Part shown: one piece after another, positions 63,435 to 64,000 of the stretch
Numbering within the stretch: the stretch's first letter is position 1
How the letters are laid out: the number at the start of each line of letters is the position of its first letter
Assembly (NCBI GenBank): GCA_026874595.1
Contig: CM049307.1
Location: 38,604,862-38,668,861, forward strand
Source of the DNA: Sipunculus nudus
Taxonomy: Eukaryota > Annelida > Sipuncula > Golfingiida > Sipunculidae
Length of the DNA stretch: 64,000 nt
Reading direction: 5' to 3'
The notes under the pieces: model-generated
What the model saw: the letters and a program-made list of their open reading frames with translations, nothing else
Told to the model about the DNA's origin: nothing
The model's database searches: none
Program-made: the position numbers and the translations under genes

Positions 63435-64000
63435 CTAAAGAAGCCCCTTATATTGCTAGGGATGTGTCCGATCCCTTTGGTATGTGAGTGATAGTAAACG
63501 CTGCATATTAAGTTTGACACTCCTCTGTGACAAAACCGATTACGGCAATGATTGACTTCATTGGTATGGACCATTTAAGGAATTAATGTCTTTGGAACAA
63601 ATTTCGTACATGTGTGGGTCGTTGCCCTGAGATTAAATTACGGATATCACTAGGAAGCATCAACCATTTCCCGGGCCGATTTCAGTAATGAGTAAAACAT
63701 TTGATGTTACCGAGGCGTGCAAAAATAAGATATAGTAATCAAGAATCCTTCCATGGATATTATTTCAGAGAGTTTTGTAATAAGAACTTGCATATTCCCC
63801 CAATTATATGATGAAATTTAGGTAAAAAAGGCAGCCCTTACAGCTCAAGTGATCATTGGATACACTACGTACATGGTGAAATTTCCATCAAAAGTCTACA
63901 CACCTAATACCTTCAAATTAACCGCGGATGAAATGATAAATAGAATAATCCGGAATGATAGAAAACTCTTAAATCTTTCGCTTTTCTATACTTTACATTA

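Larger units (their letters stand above)
58918..64000. other. Mostly unique DNA with two weak coding candidates
   Basis: The coding candidates at 60114-60401 and 63234-63434 are described separately. GC-richer non-repetitive patches at 62040-62480 and 63060-63430 could be conserved non-coding elements. A 117-codon AT-rich frame at 62594-62947 has no recognisable feature. Nothing else was seen. Confidence 0.45.

Overview
The window looks like nuclear DNA from an animal, most likely a mollusc and perhaps a bivalve. It is AT-rich and has no operon-like gene packing. It carries at least eleven (TA)n tracts, solo-LTR-like elements, small terminal-inverted-repeat (MITE-like) elements, and degenerate tRNA-like units of SINE type. 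It also has short tandem arrays of about 290-bp units, one ending in a GACGGACGACAGAC motif and an AGCTCA hairpin. I associate that last motif with mollusc repeats from memory, so the placement is an inference. No rRNA, intact tRNA or CRISPR array was seen, and no protein of a recognisable family. The open frames are short, and their length distribution is roughly what chance gives at this base composition. I read the window as intergenic or deep intronic DNA.

Layout. 1-4126 is featureless. 4127-4702 is a near-perfect tandem duplication containing a (TA)n tract. 4703-14100 is unique DNA with (TA)n tracts and one tRNA-like unit (10112). 14132-22789 is rich in mobile elements. It holds an 88-bp hAT-like MITE beside a tRNA-Asn-like relic, three copies of one dispersed repeat (14764, 18015, 22413), two solo-LTR-like elements in opposite orientation (16367-17136 and 19430-20266), and a 456-bp MITE with 50-bp inverted ends and a TAA duplication (21312-21767). 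22790-31500 is mostly unique. 31540-34030 is a nested structure: a diverged tandem-repeat element with inverted ends, cut by a third solo LTR (31885-32743) and by a tRNA-like unit (33532). Two further arrays of about 290-bp units lie at 37010-37745 and 47089-48250. A 184-bp element with GGATCC-bearing ends lies at 58734-58917.

Possible coding and regulatory content. No gene is certain. The best coding candidates are a 95-codon frame with a strong Kozak start at 60114-60401 (+), a 67-codon possible exon with a membrane-like segment at 63234-63434 (-), and an 89-codon frame at 49549-49818 (-). Several non-repetitive stretches carry clustered animal transcription-factor motifs: PBX-MEIS at 13312-13356 and 21058, paired CACGTG at 39463-39484, TAATTA/CGCAAAT at 43331-43370, and SOX-like sites at 50970-51008. 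These could be enhancers of a distant developmental gene. That reading is an inference which cross-species conservation would test.
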